A stretch of DNA of 64,000 nt from Epiperipatus broadwayi (GCA_028023455.1 JAQFVV010012510.1:682001-746000), one strand, 5' to 3'. Shown: positions 49,801-62,106, counted from the stretch's first letter. Numbers and translations are program-made. Notes: generated by a model from the sequence alone, not told the origin.

Positions 49801-50168
49801 CATTAATAAAAAATAGGGATTTGGAGAGATGGAGAAGTAGTATGGAGGGTAAGAAGAGTTTAAATATATATAGAAGTAAACGGAATATTGGAAGTGAGTT
49901 AATTTATGATAATAGTAAGGAAAGTAGTTTATTGTTTAAGGCTTGAATGAGATCTTTAGCAACAAGAGAATATACTTGTAAATGGAAAACTATGGATGAT
50001 TTAGCATGCAAATTGTGTAATGAAGGTATAGAAAATATTAGGCATCTGTTGATTGAATGTAAATGCTTGAAAGCAGAAAGGGTACAGATAATGAAGTTAT
50101 GGGAGAATAGGTATGAACAAAGTGACAATACAGAAAGTGAGTTAGTAGTTTTTATGCTGGGTTTGTGA
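46812..50168 (+). pseudogene. LINE ORF2: endonuclease/reverse transcriptase, frameshifted
   Basis: Partner of the esterase ORF1. Endonuclease: KIGFLNMQGGRRPEKW, VVETHLREEEE, MVIGDMNGHIEE, then a shift near 47485 to TWSRNNVFHTIDYVLV and SDHNFIVIE. RT: YRPIVVTSVLYKV, EMQGGFRSDRHIGDSLF, FIDIEKAYDRV (catalytic Asp), LRQGWPMSPILF, then a T10 run (49021-49030) just before the FADD-type block LFFADDIFLC. Another shift lies in the T-run near 49185. The C-terminal part has YLGIILC and ends in a zinc-knuckle-like CKLCNEGIENIRHLLIEC. A TGA at 49944-49946 sits where the relative at 63.8 kb has CAA (Gln). Most breaks are single-base indels in homopolymers. Confidence 0.87.
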
Positions 50169-50365
50169 AAAGATAAGGGGGATTTTGATTTAAAGGCCAT
50201 AGAGTTGACAAAGATTATGTTGTGGAAATGGGATGGGGCAGAATATGGGAAGACTTAGAGTGGGGATGAAAAATAAAGTGGCTAACAGGTTTATCTGGGC
50301 ATAGTTGCTGAGATATTCTTGACTTCGTTTAAGGAGAAGCCAAATACATCACATCATATCACATA
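50169..50365 (+). other. LINE 3'UTR and CACAT-type tail
   Basis: Short 3'UTR with CTGGGCATAGTTGCTGAGA, ending in repeats ACATCACATCATATCACATA. The tail is a degenerate pentamer repeat, unlike the ATT tails of the first array or the GATGAT tail of the RTE copies. Confidence 0.65.
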
Positions 50366-51044
50366 TTGTTAACAGACACAAATCTTACTATTGTACACAA
50401 CTTTTTCTTTAAAACAGTTTTTAACAGAATTCTTTCCACTACTAAAAATTAGAACACTATAATAATATTTCCCATAATTCTTAGCCTTACTTCCTCTGAT
50501 AAGCTGTAAAATATTGCAAAATAAATAAACATTGTACGAATTTTGTATAAATAAGCAGAACATATAGAGGTTCATTGTGTAATTGTACTACTGCTATTAT
50601 ATATTTGGAATGAAATAATGCTTTTAATTGCAATATATGGAAGACTATTACTTTTATTTTGCTTCCAAACTAACCTCATCTCGACTGCTCCATATTTTTC
50701 TTGCCAGAAAATTACAATATCATATAATACTAAATCATCCATGCACTTTACTACAGTTACACAATGCTTTATTTTCCATCTTTTACAGTTTATAGTTTTA
50801 ATTGCCCCAGCAATATTTTTCTGAACTTTTATATCTCATAACTTCAACAGTACACAACAGTAGTAAAGTGCATGGATGATTTAGTATTATATGGTATACA
50901 TTTGGCAATGCAATAAGAAAGAGTAGTTAAATTACAATTTCCAAGTTAAAATTTCAAGAAAATTATTCAAGCTATGAAATGGTATTATACATCAATCATT
51001 TCTATTTAAACTTATTTTTCAAATGATATCTTTCATTCTCCAAT
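50366..51044. repeat. Spacer with a small inverted repeat
   Basis: Arms at 50719-50756 and 50859-50895 are reverse complements (TAAAGTGCATGGATGATTTA). The rest is AT-rich, and the ORFs at 50369-50575 and 50618-50824 are not recognised. Confidence 0.6.
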
Positions 51045-51058
51045 AGACCAAAAATTGA

Positions 51059-51246
51059 AACAGGCAAAACTCTCCATACAGTAGTGTCACTCAGCGCAAT
51101 GCAGAATAATCAATGGATACCAGAGGGTTGTGCATAAAATACCTATCTAGTGTCTACTCATCCAATATCTCCAGACTAGTTTCTAGCTTGTGGCCTTCAT
51201 CAGTGAGGAGTCTTGGATCTGAGAGCATGTGATGTTTAGTGGTTTA
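51059..51246 (-). mobile_element. Hammerhead foldback element, copy 7 (internal deletion)
   Basis: Flanked by a 14-bp duplication AGACCAAAAATTGA (51045-51058 and 51247-51260), the cleanest in the family. Opens with AACAGGCAAAACTCTCC and closes with the tail CATGTGATGTTTAGTGGTTT; the second arm is missing, as in copy 2. Contains an antisense hammerhead with intact core. Confidence 0.87.
51160..51218 (-). ncRNA. Type I hammerhead ribozyme in foldback copy 7
   Basis: On the minus strand CTGATGA, a stem II with loop CACAA, GAAA, palindromic ACTAGT and C at the cleavage site. Outer stem I ATCCAA/TTGGAT is perfect; inner stem I has one mismatch. Confidence 0.75.
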
Positions 51247-51260
51247 AGACCAAAAATTGA

Positions 51261-51599
51261 TTTTATGAGAATTTTAAAATACTTGTTTACTTCAATATTT
51301 TTTTTTTATCTTTTACAAATAAAAAAGTAATGGTCTTTAAAAACAATTCAAAATGTTTTTGAAAGAAATGTAGTAATCTTGTACTTATTTATTGTTCAAT
51401 TTTTAGGATAAATTATTTTAATTAGGTCAAATTGCCACATTTTTCATACTACACCTTCTTATTCAAATTCTCAATTTACAAATTTCAAGTCACATTTGTG
51501 GCGAAACTATTTAAGCTACGAAATTATGTAGTACATCATTGGATTCTGTTGAAATTTTTTTTTTAAATGGTGTCTCTTATTGTTCATTTTAATGAAAGA
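51261..51599. other. Spacer, no gene seen
   Basis: No gene or recognised repeat. Confidence 0.5.
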
Positions 51600-51609
51600 T
51601 GGCAGTTTT

Positions 51610-51710
51610 ATTTTCATATGTCAAATGTGTTGACCAGGAAGCGAACCCAGGCCAGCTGCTTGGAAGGTTGCTATGCTACCTGCTAGACCATCAATTCTTG
51701 ACAAAGGCAG
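51610..51710 (-). mobile_element. Second tRNA-derived SINE family
   Basis: On the minus strand: a tRNA-like head with GATGGTCTAGCAGGTAGC (A-box-like) and CCTGGGTTCGCTTCCTGG (B-box), then CATTTGACATATGAAAATAA. Flanks share GGCAGTTT on both sides (about 51601 and 51706). The head differs from the 28938/44214 SINE, but the last 12 bases GACATATGAAAA are shared, suggesting a common LINE partner. Confidence 0.7.
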
Positions 51711-53494
51711 TTTATAAAAGATTAAACTTTAAGACTGAACTTTTTTATTTTTTACATATAAAAAGTGTTATGATTTCTGAAAAGAATTCAAATGCATTTG
51801 AAAAAAAAAAGTGTTAAGAAGTATATATAAATTTTATTTTAATTATAAAATTCATGATGTATTTATCATTAAATTTGTAGGATGAATTGTTTTTGAGGAT
51901 TATTGCAATACATGTGGGTCTCGTTTTATGTGGATTATTTTAATACAATTTTGAAGTTATGCGATTCATGTTTCTTCTTAATATCTTTCATATTTCACTA
52001 TATTTATTAGATATCAAGAAATTTAAATTATTAATAACATTTTGATTTGAAATACTTTTTTTTTTTCAAAAATATAACATTATATTAGCAGCTAACATGA
52101 ATACGGCCCAAAGCTGTATTTAGAATCTTAGCTTCTATGTAAATAACCTACTTATACTAATGAGTAAATAATAATAATAGATTTATATTTACGTATAAAA
52201 ATATCGCAATAAATATTCAAAAAATTTTAACTTTTAAAACATATTTTGTTAGATATAACAGAAATATATAATTTTTTAGATTGTTAAACTAAATAACGAA
52301 GATTTTATTGATTTTGTAAACTGAAAATAATCTTTCTAATGATAATGTATAATCTTTTTATTTTGATTACGATCTCATTTTTTTAATATAGAAACAGAAA
52401 ACCATTAACACAGCACAAGACTGAAAGTGGCGCTAGTTGTACATCACATCACGAATCTCATTTTTTACCAGTTCACAAACAAATGCATATTGTCAAATAG
52501 CAGTAATGATTAAAATATGTATGAAAAATGTAAAATTAAATACTGTAGTTAATAAAAAAAAGTTTGTCTTGTATTTATTTTTTTCAAATATTTGAAATTT
52601 TTTATTAGTCATACTTTATTTTCTTATTTTTTAATGCAAATTTTAAAGTAATTTTTCCTTGTTGCTTTGCTTTTATGTCATTTCTGAATATTACAGAACC
52701 TATCCCCCATTTTTCAAGGTAAGTTAAGACTATTATTGTGCGATTTCTTTTGCGCATGTTTTCTGAGGAACCTATCTACTGCATAAAATGAGACCCAGTG
52801 TGTATATATATATATTATTGCATAAAGATATTAGAAAATAAAGATGTGTAGTTTTATGTGTTTGTATATACACTGGAACCATGATATTAAGCCCCTCTTA
52901 CATGCATTATACATCATAGCCCACATTTTGTTCATAAATTTCAATTATGACATACTATGCAGTACTTTTCAACATGCACACACATATATATTTGTGTGTG
53001 TATATATACCACCTGCTTTTTATAAATCTAGTATATATATATATATATATAAATTAAGATTGTAAACAAAATTAAAAATAATAATATTTATACATATTGT
53101 GACAATGAATTTGTCCAGTGATGGATTTATTCGAAATCACAAAGAGCTCATATTTTTAAAGTAAAAATATTTATATTAAATTGTTAAAAAGTAAATTACT
53201 TAAAAGTAAGTGGTAATTTATAATCAAACCACAAGACATTCTACTGGTAATTCTTATACATGGTTATATAATTAATAAATATTTGAGTCCACAATAAAGA
53301 AAATGTTTATATAGGCCATAATTTTATAAATAATAAATGTGCAATTATTATATATAAAAGTTTTAATATATACAATGTTACATTTAAGATTCAATGTGAT
53401 CCTGTGTAAATTTGCCTTTTTAATTTTTTATTCTGGTATATATGTTACATTTAAAAATTGTTATATATTTGCATGAAAGATATAATAATCTATG
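51711..53494. other. AT-rich spacer, no gene seen
   Basis: Short (TA)n and (GT)n runs near 52800-53052. The ORF at 52844-53065 is low complexity. Confidence 0.5.
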
Positions 53495-54122
53495 TAACTC
53501 TCTAATTAATTTACTAGCACCGTATTTGTATGCAATTTTATTTGGAAGCAGATTATACCTTATACACATGTGATGGGATGTTGCTTTAATATCTCAGTAA
53601 TGTTTTGCTGGGTATGAAAAACACTCTCAAACCAACATAAGACATGGACTTTGAAAAGATAAGAGTGACCACCTAAATTTTCTTATATAGGCCAATCTAA
53701 AGTGTCTTGGAATGAGAACATAAAAGTCTTCATTAGGTTACTTTACATTCATTAACTTTATTCTGACTATTAACAATTGTGAAATCTTCCAATTTACTGC
53801 CTGTTAATATTATGAAATACTGGAATCTTTGCAATTCTCTATTTGATTTGTTAGCACAGTATTTGAATGTAATTTTAATTGGAATGGAATTACACCCATA
53901 GATATTGCAACATTGTTATTTTAATACCTCAACGATGTTTTGTTGAGTACAAAGGATACTCTCAAACCAAAGCTCAAGATAGAGAGCTTGAAAAGATAAG
54001 AGTGGCGATCTTATCTTTTTAAAGTATATTCTGCTTTGGTTCAAGAATATCCTTTGTACTCAACAAAATATCATTGAGGTATTAAAACAAGATTATAGCA
54101 CATGTTTATAGAGTGTAATTCC
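53495..54122. repeat. Direct plus inverted repeat block
   Basis: A segment at 53495-53665 recurs directly at 53830-54005 (shared CTCTCAAACCAA and GAAAAGATAAGAGTG). The second copy faces an inverted copy at 54006-54122. The resulting hairpin has arms of about 115 bases centred near 54005. No hammerhead core was found. A foldback element or multi-copy insertion is likely. Confidence 0.7.
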
Positions 54123-55975
54123 CTTTCTGATTAAAAAAGAAAATACAATAGAAAAGCTGTTTTTTTGAAAAATCAAATATAAAATTCAAAACCTTATCAA
54201 TAAAAATATCAGTCCATATTTTAAAAAATAAAAAAAAGAATTGGAAAAGACTTTATGAAAATTGTGGATTTGTGGTTGCGGAAACATGTTTCTTGCCAGA
54301 ATCAGAATGGCCATGTAAAGAAATTAATATAGTTGTGATTGAGAGGTACTCACTAAATCAATAAAATATCAATGTTTTCATACTCCTGGAGATAGCATGA
54401 AACAGTAATGTAGTATAAATTCAAAATTAGCAAAGAATAGAAGTAGGTATAAAAGTGGCCAATCACTGTAGTTTAATAATAATTATCTGTTTAAAAGAGT
54501 TTTTTGTATGTGCTAAGTGCATACAGAAGGGTAGTTTTCCAAAGCAATTCCTCAACAGAAAAAAGAAGCCATGTCATACCTCAATTAGTAGTTCAAAGAT
54601 GAGTCTGCCTTTTAGCCTGCTTCCTGTTGTTTAAAAATTGCTTGATAAAGTAAAATAGTAGTCAGCATAAAGGATTCAAAGATTCCAAGTTAAAAATAAA
54701 TCTCAATGTTTAACTGACAAAGAAGCTAAAGAATTACATAAAAACGCATTAAAGGACCACTATGCTAAAAATAATATTATATCCACAGTAATAAGATTTT
54801 ATGTATATAGTTGTAAAAGTACTTAGACTTGACCTTTTTATTATTGTATTTGTAAAATATTTTTTTATTCATTTTAATCTTATTATCTAGAATAATATAT
54901 CTTGATTTGATTTAATGGAATTTGTATATAATTGTGCTCGTTTAGAGGAAGGGAAGGCAATAACTAAACTCCTTAGGGTTACAATGAAATGTACCATATA
55001 TGATAGTAATGCTAGTTTATAAAAAAATCGGATTTGTCAGCAATATATGACAAGTTAAAATTGGTTACAGAAATCTGGAAATTGTAGCTTATTATAAATT
55101 AGTTGTTTTGTTGTTTTTTTTGTCTTAGTTGAAAAGTACGCGCAAATATTTATCTGACACACCAGTTGAAATTTATAATGGTGTACACATATAACTAGGA
55201 GTAATCGTGAATTAATCACATTGTTTTAATAAATTGTTTTTATTTAAACTAAATTTAGTGTTTGTCCATTCTTATTTTAAAAGTCATGTCTAATTTCGGT
55301 CATGTACTTTAATAGTTTATGTTTCTGAGCATACTTATATTCTAGACTAGAAATATGTTGGTAAACAGCAAAACATTAGAATATTATGATATGAGAGTAC
55401 TATTTCATCATATGTTGTTTTTGAAAAGGGAAATAGCACTCCGAGAACTCAATTGGTGTATCCTGATTATAAAATGAAATTACTGGATGATCTGGCTCAT
55501 TGCAGGATTCTAAAATGGGATAAATTGATGATGATCATGAAATATAAGCCGGGTTACTTTTAGAATTTTTTCATATGATCTTTACAAAACGTGATTCCCA
55601 ATTTGATCACCATCGTAATAATTAATTGCGATTCAATTTCAAGATCGCTATATTTAATAAAATATTTAATATTTTTGTAAATAACATGTGTATATATGTA
55701 TTATACTCTATTAAATTCCATAAAATGTCAACTAACAAAACTATTTTCTCACTTCTACAGTATATGATAATAAATAATTAGTTTCTTTAGCAGCGTGATC
55801 AAAAATGATGATAAATTACAATATATGTAAATGTCATAGGAAGATTTTCAAATACTTTTTGCCCTCTAGCGATAATGTTCAATATCTTTTAACAACTATT
55901 TTAAATCTATTTATATTAAGTATATCTGCTGATTTAATATCTACTCCTCTAGCTATTGTAATTCAAAATAACTTA
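54123..55975. other. Spacer, no gene seen
   Basis: AT-rich sequence without recognisable motif. No ORF above background. Confidence 0.5.
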
Positions 55976-55989
55976 CAAAAACCTTGGAT

Positions 55990-56207
55990 AATAAACCTTT
56001 AAGCATGTGCGCTTGAAAATGCGAAGGTAGGGACCTCTACTGATCTTAACCACAAGCTTACGCGTTGGAAGAAAAGAGGGCAATGCGTAAGCTTGTGGTT
56101 AAGACCTGTAGAGGTACCTACCTTCGCATTTTCAAGCGCACATGCTTAAAGGTTTATTGCCTTAGTAAATATTACTTACGTAATCAATGTGAGTTAAATA
56201 AATTTAT
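55990..56207. mobile_element. Second foldback family with 13-bp duplication
   Basis: Arms 55990-56063 and 56085-56158 are near-perfect reverse complements (GCATGTGCGCTTGAAAATGC and its complement) around a 21-base loop. A unique tail of about 49 bases (56159-56207) follows. The whole is flanked by AAAAACCTTGGAT at 55977-55989 and 56208-56220. The plan (hairpin plus one-sided tail plus 13-bp duplication) is like the hammerhead family, but no ribozyme is visible. The ORF at 56065-56274 is a by-product. Confidence 0.78.
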
Positions 56208-56220
56208 AAAAACCTTGGAT

Positions 56221-57157
56221 GTGATCAGATATAGCTGCTTTTTAAACTATAAAAGTTATAAACACATGAGATAGAGGGCAGTTAAATTATTTATTAATAA
56301 TATTTGGCAATAGACATTTGTATATGTATATAATACCTAAAGTAACACAAGAGGAAGTAATAAATGTATATTTCAACTAATAAATGGAATTTCCTCAGAA
56401 TTCCCAGGGGGAAAAAATCTTATATAATTCAAAGGAAAAAAAAACAATTTGAAATAATTCTCATAAATTTTAATTTTTTTTTTACTAGAAATTTTTAGTA
56501 TTGATTTTTTTCTCTGTTATCGATTGAAACACTTTTTGACACTATTGATTTTAGTTCTTTATTTATGACTGCTATTTTCATTAGATTTCTATTTGAGTAC
56601 AAGTTTACATCTTTAGAAATTTATATAAATGCAAACATTTAATTAATTTCTATTAACTCATTATTTAATTAAAGTATATTGTATATAATAGCCAAATTCT
56701 GAATTGTAAACTATGGCAATATAAGATTCCTAGGACTGTTTTCAGATGAATTCCTTTCATCAGGTCATATCAAATTCTAAACATCACTAGCCATAAATCA
56801 GAATAGGATTGAATCATATTTATAAAGATTGTATTTGCTTTATTTTATAATGTAAAGGATAAAATGCAATTATTAAATGTGATATTTTTAATAAATTAAT
56901 TATATAATTTATTCTATGCTCTATATTAATATGCACTACTTCAATTATATGTTATCCAAAAAATAAATAAAGAAAATATTAAAATTTGTAAATTTAATCA
57001 ATTTTACAATATGACAGCAGCATCTTTTTTTTTAAAGTGTCATACACAATTGGGTTTTTTTAAAAAACATTAAATTTATAAATTAAAAAAATTATTAATA
57101 TGATAACAGCTATTTTTTTTGTCTCAGAGTTTTGTATACTATTATGTTTGTTAATAC
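56221..57157. other. AT-rich spacer, no gene seen
   Basis: No gene or recognised repeat. Confidence 0.5.
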
Positions 57158-57167
57158 CATTTCTTCA

Positions 57168-57343
57168 ATACCGAACTCTCCTCCATATAGTAGTGCCACC
57201 AAGTGCAAGCCTTTGAAATCAATGGATGCAGAAAGATTTGTGGATAAAATCCCTATACAGTAGTATATGGAGAGTTTAGTACTCTTATTAACAGCATGTG
57301 TTAGCATATGAAATGGTGATCTGCGATGTTTTAATGGTCTTAA
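57168..57343 (-). mobile_element. Foldback element, copy 8 (short, no ribozyme)
   Basis: Flanked by CATTTCTTCA (57158-57167 and 57344-57353). Arms around CTCCATATAGTAGTGCC and AGTATATGGAGAGTTTAG, tail ending GATGTTTTAATGGTCTTAA. The ribozyme is deleted. Confidence 0.75.
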
Positions 57344-57380
57344 CATTTCTTCAGCTAATTCTAAAAGATTATTCTTACTT

Positions 57381-57714
57381 ATAAAAACAGGCAAAACTCT
57401 CCATACAGTAATGCCACTCAGTGCCAACCAGATTAACCAATGGATGCCAGAAGGTTTGTGCATAAAATCCCTAACTAGTGCCTACGCATCCAATATTCCC
57501 AGACTAGTTTCTGGCAAAGCTCCTCACTGACGAAGGCCACAAGCCAAAAAGTAGTCCGGGGATATTGGATGAGTAAGCACTAGATAGGGATTTTATGCAC
57601 AAGCCTTCTGGCATCTATTGATTACTTTGGTTGGCACTGAGTGGCATTACTGTATGGAGAATTTTGTCTGTTTTTATAACAGTAATGTGCTAGCATAAGA
57701 AATAGTGATCATGT
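57381..57714. mobile_element. Hammerhead foldback element, copy 9 (palindromic form)
   Basis: Flanked by a 14-bp duplication GATTATTCTTACTT (57367-57380 and 57715-57728). The left half ends in an antisense ribozyme fragment (CCCAGACTAGTTTCTGGC), followed directly by a sense ribozyme (57500-57560). The sense core has CTGACGA but GAAA has become AAAA, so it is probably inactive. Arms are long and complementary; the tail is on the right (AGTGATCATGT). Confidence 0.82.
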
Positions 57715-57728
57715 GATTATTCTTACTT

Positions 57729-58671
57729 TATTATTATTTTGAATTTGATGTGGTATTATTTTGTATAATAAAATGTTTGCTAAGCATGAAGTTAATAAGT
57801 TTTGTGAAATTTAAAAAACTTTTAAAAGTATCATTCTTAAGTGATAATATGAAACTTTATATTTCAAACAAAAAATTGAACTTCCTCAGAATTCTCAAAA
57901 GAAAATCTTATATAACTCAAAGATTAAAAAAATCTAGAAATAATTCTCATAAATTTTAATTATAATTTCTTTCAGTGAATTATTATTACTGCTTTTTTCT
58001 AAGCTATTGACCAAAATACCTTTTGACAATATTGATTTTTGTTATTTATATCTTTAGAAATTAATGTTCATGCAATCTTGTATTGCATTGGAGAGTTTAA
58101 AGGTTGAACAGAATAATTTAGAATCTCAAATGGATAATGGAAAATAGGGGTGACTGCATAGATTCCAAAAATTGATATGGACTTAAATCATTAAAATAAA
58201 TACTAATACTGTGATCTGCTGACAACAAGACTGATAATTACATTTCCACATGTAAAAAACTTATTAGTGACAAAGGGTATCATCAAGCGTGTTTAATTGC
58301 AATCAAAGTTTGATATATCATTATTCATTTTATTTTTTAAAAAAATAAAGATATGGTACAATAAGTAATATTTTCCCCCAAATTTCTTGAGTGAATGTGA
58401 AAGAGTGAATATGAAATATACTGTCAATTTATTATCAATAACTACATAATTATTTTATAAATTTTGTTTATAGTATAATATTAATTTATATATGCCTGCT
58501 ATACAGATAAATAGCATCTTTGTTATGTATGTGGGTATGTATTGAAAAGTACCGTATATATGCTGTTAAATAAATATTATATATTCTAATATAATCAAAC
58601 ATTATCAACAAAATGTGAATTATATGATGTATGATGTACATGATGTGGACTTGAATAAGATTGCAGATATC
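57729..58671. other. AT-rich spacer, no gene seen
   Basis: The ORF at 57750-57959 is not recognised. Confidence 0.5.
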
Positions 58672-58900
58672 AGGTAGGTAGGTAGATGGGTGGGTAGATA
58701 GGTAGGTAGATAGATATGTAAGTAAATAGATAAATAGATAGATAGGTAGGTAGATAGGTGTGTAGGTAGGTGGGTAGGTAGGTGGGTAGGTGGGTGGGTA
58801 GGTGGGTGGGTGGGTAGTTAGGTGGGTGGGTAGTTAGGTGGGTGGGTGGGTAAGTAGGTGGGTAGGTAGGTAGATAGACAGACAGACAGACAGACAGATA
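58672..58900. repeat. (GGTA/GATA/GGTG)n minisatellite
   Basis: About 225 bases of four-base repeats, mostly GGTA, GATA and GGTGGGTA, ending in five GACA units. This is a G-rich strand in an AT-rich context. Confidence 0.92.
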
Positions 58901-59464
58901 GTGACAAATAAAAGAAAAATAATCATAAAAGACTTTTTATCAGTCTTGCATAAAGGAACAAATGAAAAAAAAAATTCCTTATCAGGGTTGCCAATTATGA
59001 GAATTTAATCTTGGGTTATTATGTATTAACCAATATAGGATGATAAGCCAAATTTTCTATAAGCAATTATGTGACAGAAAGATACTAAAGTTAATTACAG
59101 CCTGGATTAAAAATTTTAAAAAAAATTCTTGCTTTGCTGATTTAAACCAAAAGAAATAGAAAAACATTGCTATAAAATCTGAATATTCAAAATTTTAGAA
59201 ATTATTTAACTTTTATCTATATTTCTAAACAAAAGAGAGCTTATTGTAAACTGTCTAGAACTTAACAAACATAATTCTAATATTATTTCTTATTAAATAT
59301 AAAATTGACAATAATGAAGCAAATAAAACAACTATTTATAGAAAGCATCTTTAAATGAATTTAAAATGTATATTCCCCGATCACATCCAAGCTTATCATG
59401 CATACAGCATATAAAATATATGCTTGCTTATTTAAAACATAGTTTTCAAATTATTGATCTGCCT
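58901..59464. other. Spacer, no gene seen
   Basis: No gene or recognised repeat. Confidence 0.5.
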
Positions 59465-59475
59465 ACTAGAAGAGA

Positions 59476-59613
59476 CACAGAGGCAATCTCCATACAGTAG
59501 TACAACTCAGTGTAAGCCAGAGTAATCAATGGATGCAGGAAGGATTTTGCTTCTGTGGTAAACAGCTTGTGTAAACAAAGAATGATGATCATGTGATGTT
59601 TAGTACTTTAATT
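59476..59613 (-). mobile_element. Foldback element, copy 10 (short, no ribozyme)
   Basis: Head AGGCAATCTCCATACAGTAG, partial second arm and the tail AAACAGCTTGTGTAAAC ... GATCATGTGATGTTTAGT. Flanks ACTAGAAGAGA and ACAAGAAGTGA match at 9 of 11 bases, a decayed duplication. Confidence 0.7.
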
Positions 59614-59624
59614 ACAAGAAGTGA

Positions 59625-60085
59625 AATGAGAATATCTTTGGTATAAGCACAAAATATATTTAATATGATTCTATATTTAATTCATTTCAAAAACATTTCA
59701 ATTTTTTGTTATTGTAGATATCAATGTAATGTATTTACTGTATAGTTAAAAATTATTTTGATCGTAAATAGGCAGAACAATAAATAACTATCTTTTATTA
59801 TGACTTGATCTTAAAACTGGAAGTTGAACCTGAAAAACTGTTATTCATTTTGGGTAAAAAAAATTAAAAAATGAATATTCTGACTTATCTAAACTCATTT
59901 CAAATTCTATTATTATTTGTTATACCTTGATTTTAAAATGTAGCAGCAATCAATCCTCATTATTAAATCTATGTTTGACTAAATAAATTCTGAATATTTT
60001 ATTCATTTTATTACATACTTTTATTAAAGACTGAAAGTAGAAAAAATGAAAGTCAACAATAAAAAAAAGAGAGAGAGATTCCATC
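59625..60085. other. Spacer, no gene seen
   Basis: No gene or recognised repeat. Confidence 0.5.
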
Positions 60086-60097
60086 ATAGAAATGATA

Positions 60098-60253
60098 CAC
60101 AGAGACAAAACTCCATATAGTAGTGCCTCTCATGGCAAGCCAGAGTAATCAATGTTATGCACTGAGTGGTGTTACTGTATAGAGAGTTTTGTCTCTATGC
60201 AAACAGCTTGCTTAAGCATAAACCATGGTGATCTTGTGATGTTTAGTGGTTTA
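60098..60253 (-). mobile_element. Foldback element, copy 11 (short, no ribozyme)
   Basis: Head GAGACAAAACTCCATATAG, second arm TTACTGTATAGAGAGTTTTG, tail AAACAGCTTGCTTAAGC ... GTGATGTTTAGTGGTTTA. Flanks ATAGAAATGATA and ATAGAAAGGATA match at 11 of 12 bases. Confidence 0.77.
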
Positions 60254-60265
60254 ATAGAAAGGATA

Positions 60266-60660
60266 ACTGGAACTTTGAGGAACCTGAAGAAAGAAAAACA
60301 AAAGGTCATTCTGAAGAAGTGTCCTTTATATGATCATCAGGAATTGACCTTACAGGATGTTAACAATTTACAACTTGTAATTTTTAATGCAAATCTTTTT
60401 ACATAAGACCATGTTCTATTTCAAAAAGACTGCTGCAATGGCATTAGTTTTAGTTTTACACAGAATGAAAAAGCTTTTTCTTTTTTAATGTGGACATTCT
60501 TTTAAAAAAAAAAAAAAACCTTTAAATCTTCAAATGAATAGCATTTCTTCTGTGTACTATTTCTTTTTAGACTTTTCCCAGAAAGTGAGTAAAATATTGA
60601 TTTCTTATGAGCATTTACTTGATCTTCAATTAATATTAAGCTGTAAACCTCAAGAATATG
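60266..60660. other. Spacer, no gene seen
   Basis: The ORFs at 60152-60406 and 60534-60755 overlap repeats and are not genes. Confidence 0.5.
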
Positions 60661-60662
60661 CC

Positions 60663-60714
60663 CATGAAAATGCGAAGGTAGGGACCTCTACAGGTCTTAA
60701 CCACAAGCTTACGC
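60663..60714. repeat. Half copy of the second foldback family
   Basis: Matches one arm of the 55990-56207 hairpin (GAAAATGCGAAGGTAGGGAC through CACAAGCTTACGC) without the opposite arm. Confidence 0.75.
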
Positions 60715-62093
60715 TTTACACATACCTGGATGATCAGTTTAATATATTAATCTAAGATATAAAGACGAATCTTTGCACATTGGATCAATATATAATTTCA
60801 GGATCAATATTATTCCGAAAACTAATCTTTATATCTTGGATATGTATACACACAGTAAATGACTTTATATATAAGTTTCTTTTTATCTAAACTTGCAATT
60901 TAATTTGCAGTGCTATCTTGTCAAGATTTCCCAGCTATCAACAGGATGTGGTAACAATCAAAAAGTTTTAAATAGTACAATAGTAAATGAAGTGTCGGTC
61001 ACGTTAATATTACAGCAGTCATTGTGAGTGACATATTTGAAGTTGAGAGTCATCTAACTTATCAACTCGATGACTCAGATATTCATAAAAAAGAAATATC
61101 CATTGAAATCTTTGGTAGTGTGCGCCTATTGATTAGAAAAGTTTCTCATTTTTACAGCTTTTTTCATTTGACAGGTTCTTATCATAGAAAAAAAAAATTC
61201 AATTCTTGAAAGATCAACTTTAATTGAATATATTCAAGCGAACTTCTAATATGTATTACGCTAAATAATAATAAAATATACTTATATTAAAATTGTAAAC
61301 ATCAAACCCATTTGTTAAAATTACGTATATTCTCGTTAATTCAATTCCAGGCTCTCAACGCTTGAACTAACGTTTGGTTATAAATTAAAAACTACTTTCC
61401 CTTATAGATTGGACTATTTTGTTTTGACAGAATTTTTTTTTCTTTTACACTATTAAAAGTGGGAGTTCTTTTATTGTTTATAGTTTCCATTAAGTTCATC
61501 AGTTTTTTTTCTCTATGAAATCGTAAGAATCAAATTGCCTAGAGACAGTTATGTCAAAAAAATGACTGGAAATCATTGCTTTAAGTTAAGAAAAAAATCA
61601 CTTTCACTAAAATAAATACATTCATAAAACAAATGACAAAAATATGTAGAAACAGATAGAAGATAAAACTTTCTTTAAATTCACTAAAGGGCAAAGATCT
61701 CGCGAGCATCCCACTACGGAAGCATAGCGGAGAAGTTACTCGCAAGGCTAATCAAATGTCGAATTATGAAATGGGGTGTTTTTTTTTTCTTGTTTGTTTT
61801 GCTCTATAGAAAAGGAAAGCTATATATATATATTATTTAAATCAATTCTTATTTATTATTTAAACCAATTATTATTTATTTCTAATATATTTTCATCTGA
61901 TTTTTATATGTGTGGGTGTAATAAATGTATATAGCTCAACCGTATGTAAACTTCTAGAAATAATAACATATCCAGAATTTTAAAAAATGAAAGAAAATAA
62001 TACTTTTTTTTTGCTTTTTAAAAGAAATTGCAATTTTTTGACACTCTAATTATTTATATTTTTTACAGCAGTTGAAATCTTATATGCCTAAAT
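60715..62093. other. AT-rich spacer, no gene seen
   Basis: A short less AT-rich stretch (61688-61745, GATCTCGCGAGCATCCC) stands out but matches nothing I know. Confidence 0.5.
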
Positions 62094-62106
62094 AAGATAC
62101 TTAAAA

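Noticed and set aside
58672-58900. Telomere-like repeat
   Set aside because: The four-base units vary (GGTA, GATA, GGTG, GACA) and do not form a uniform telomeric repeat; it is a minisatellite.
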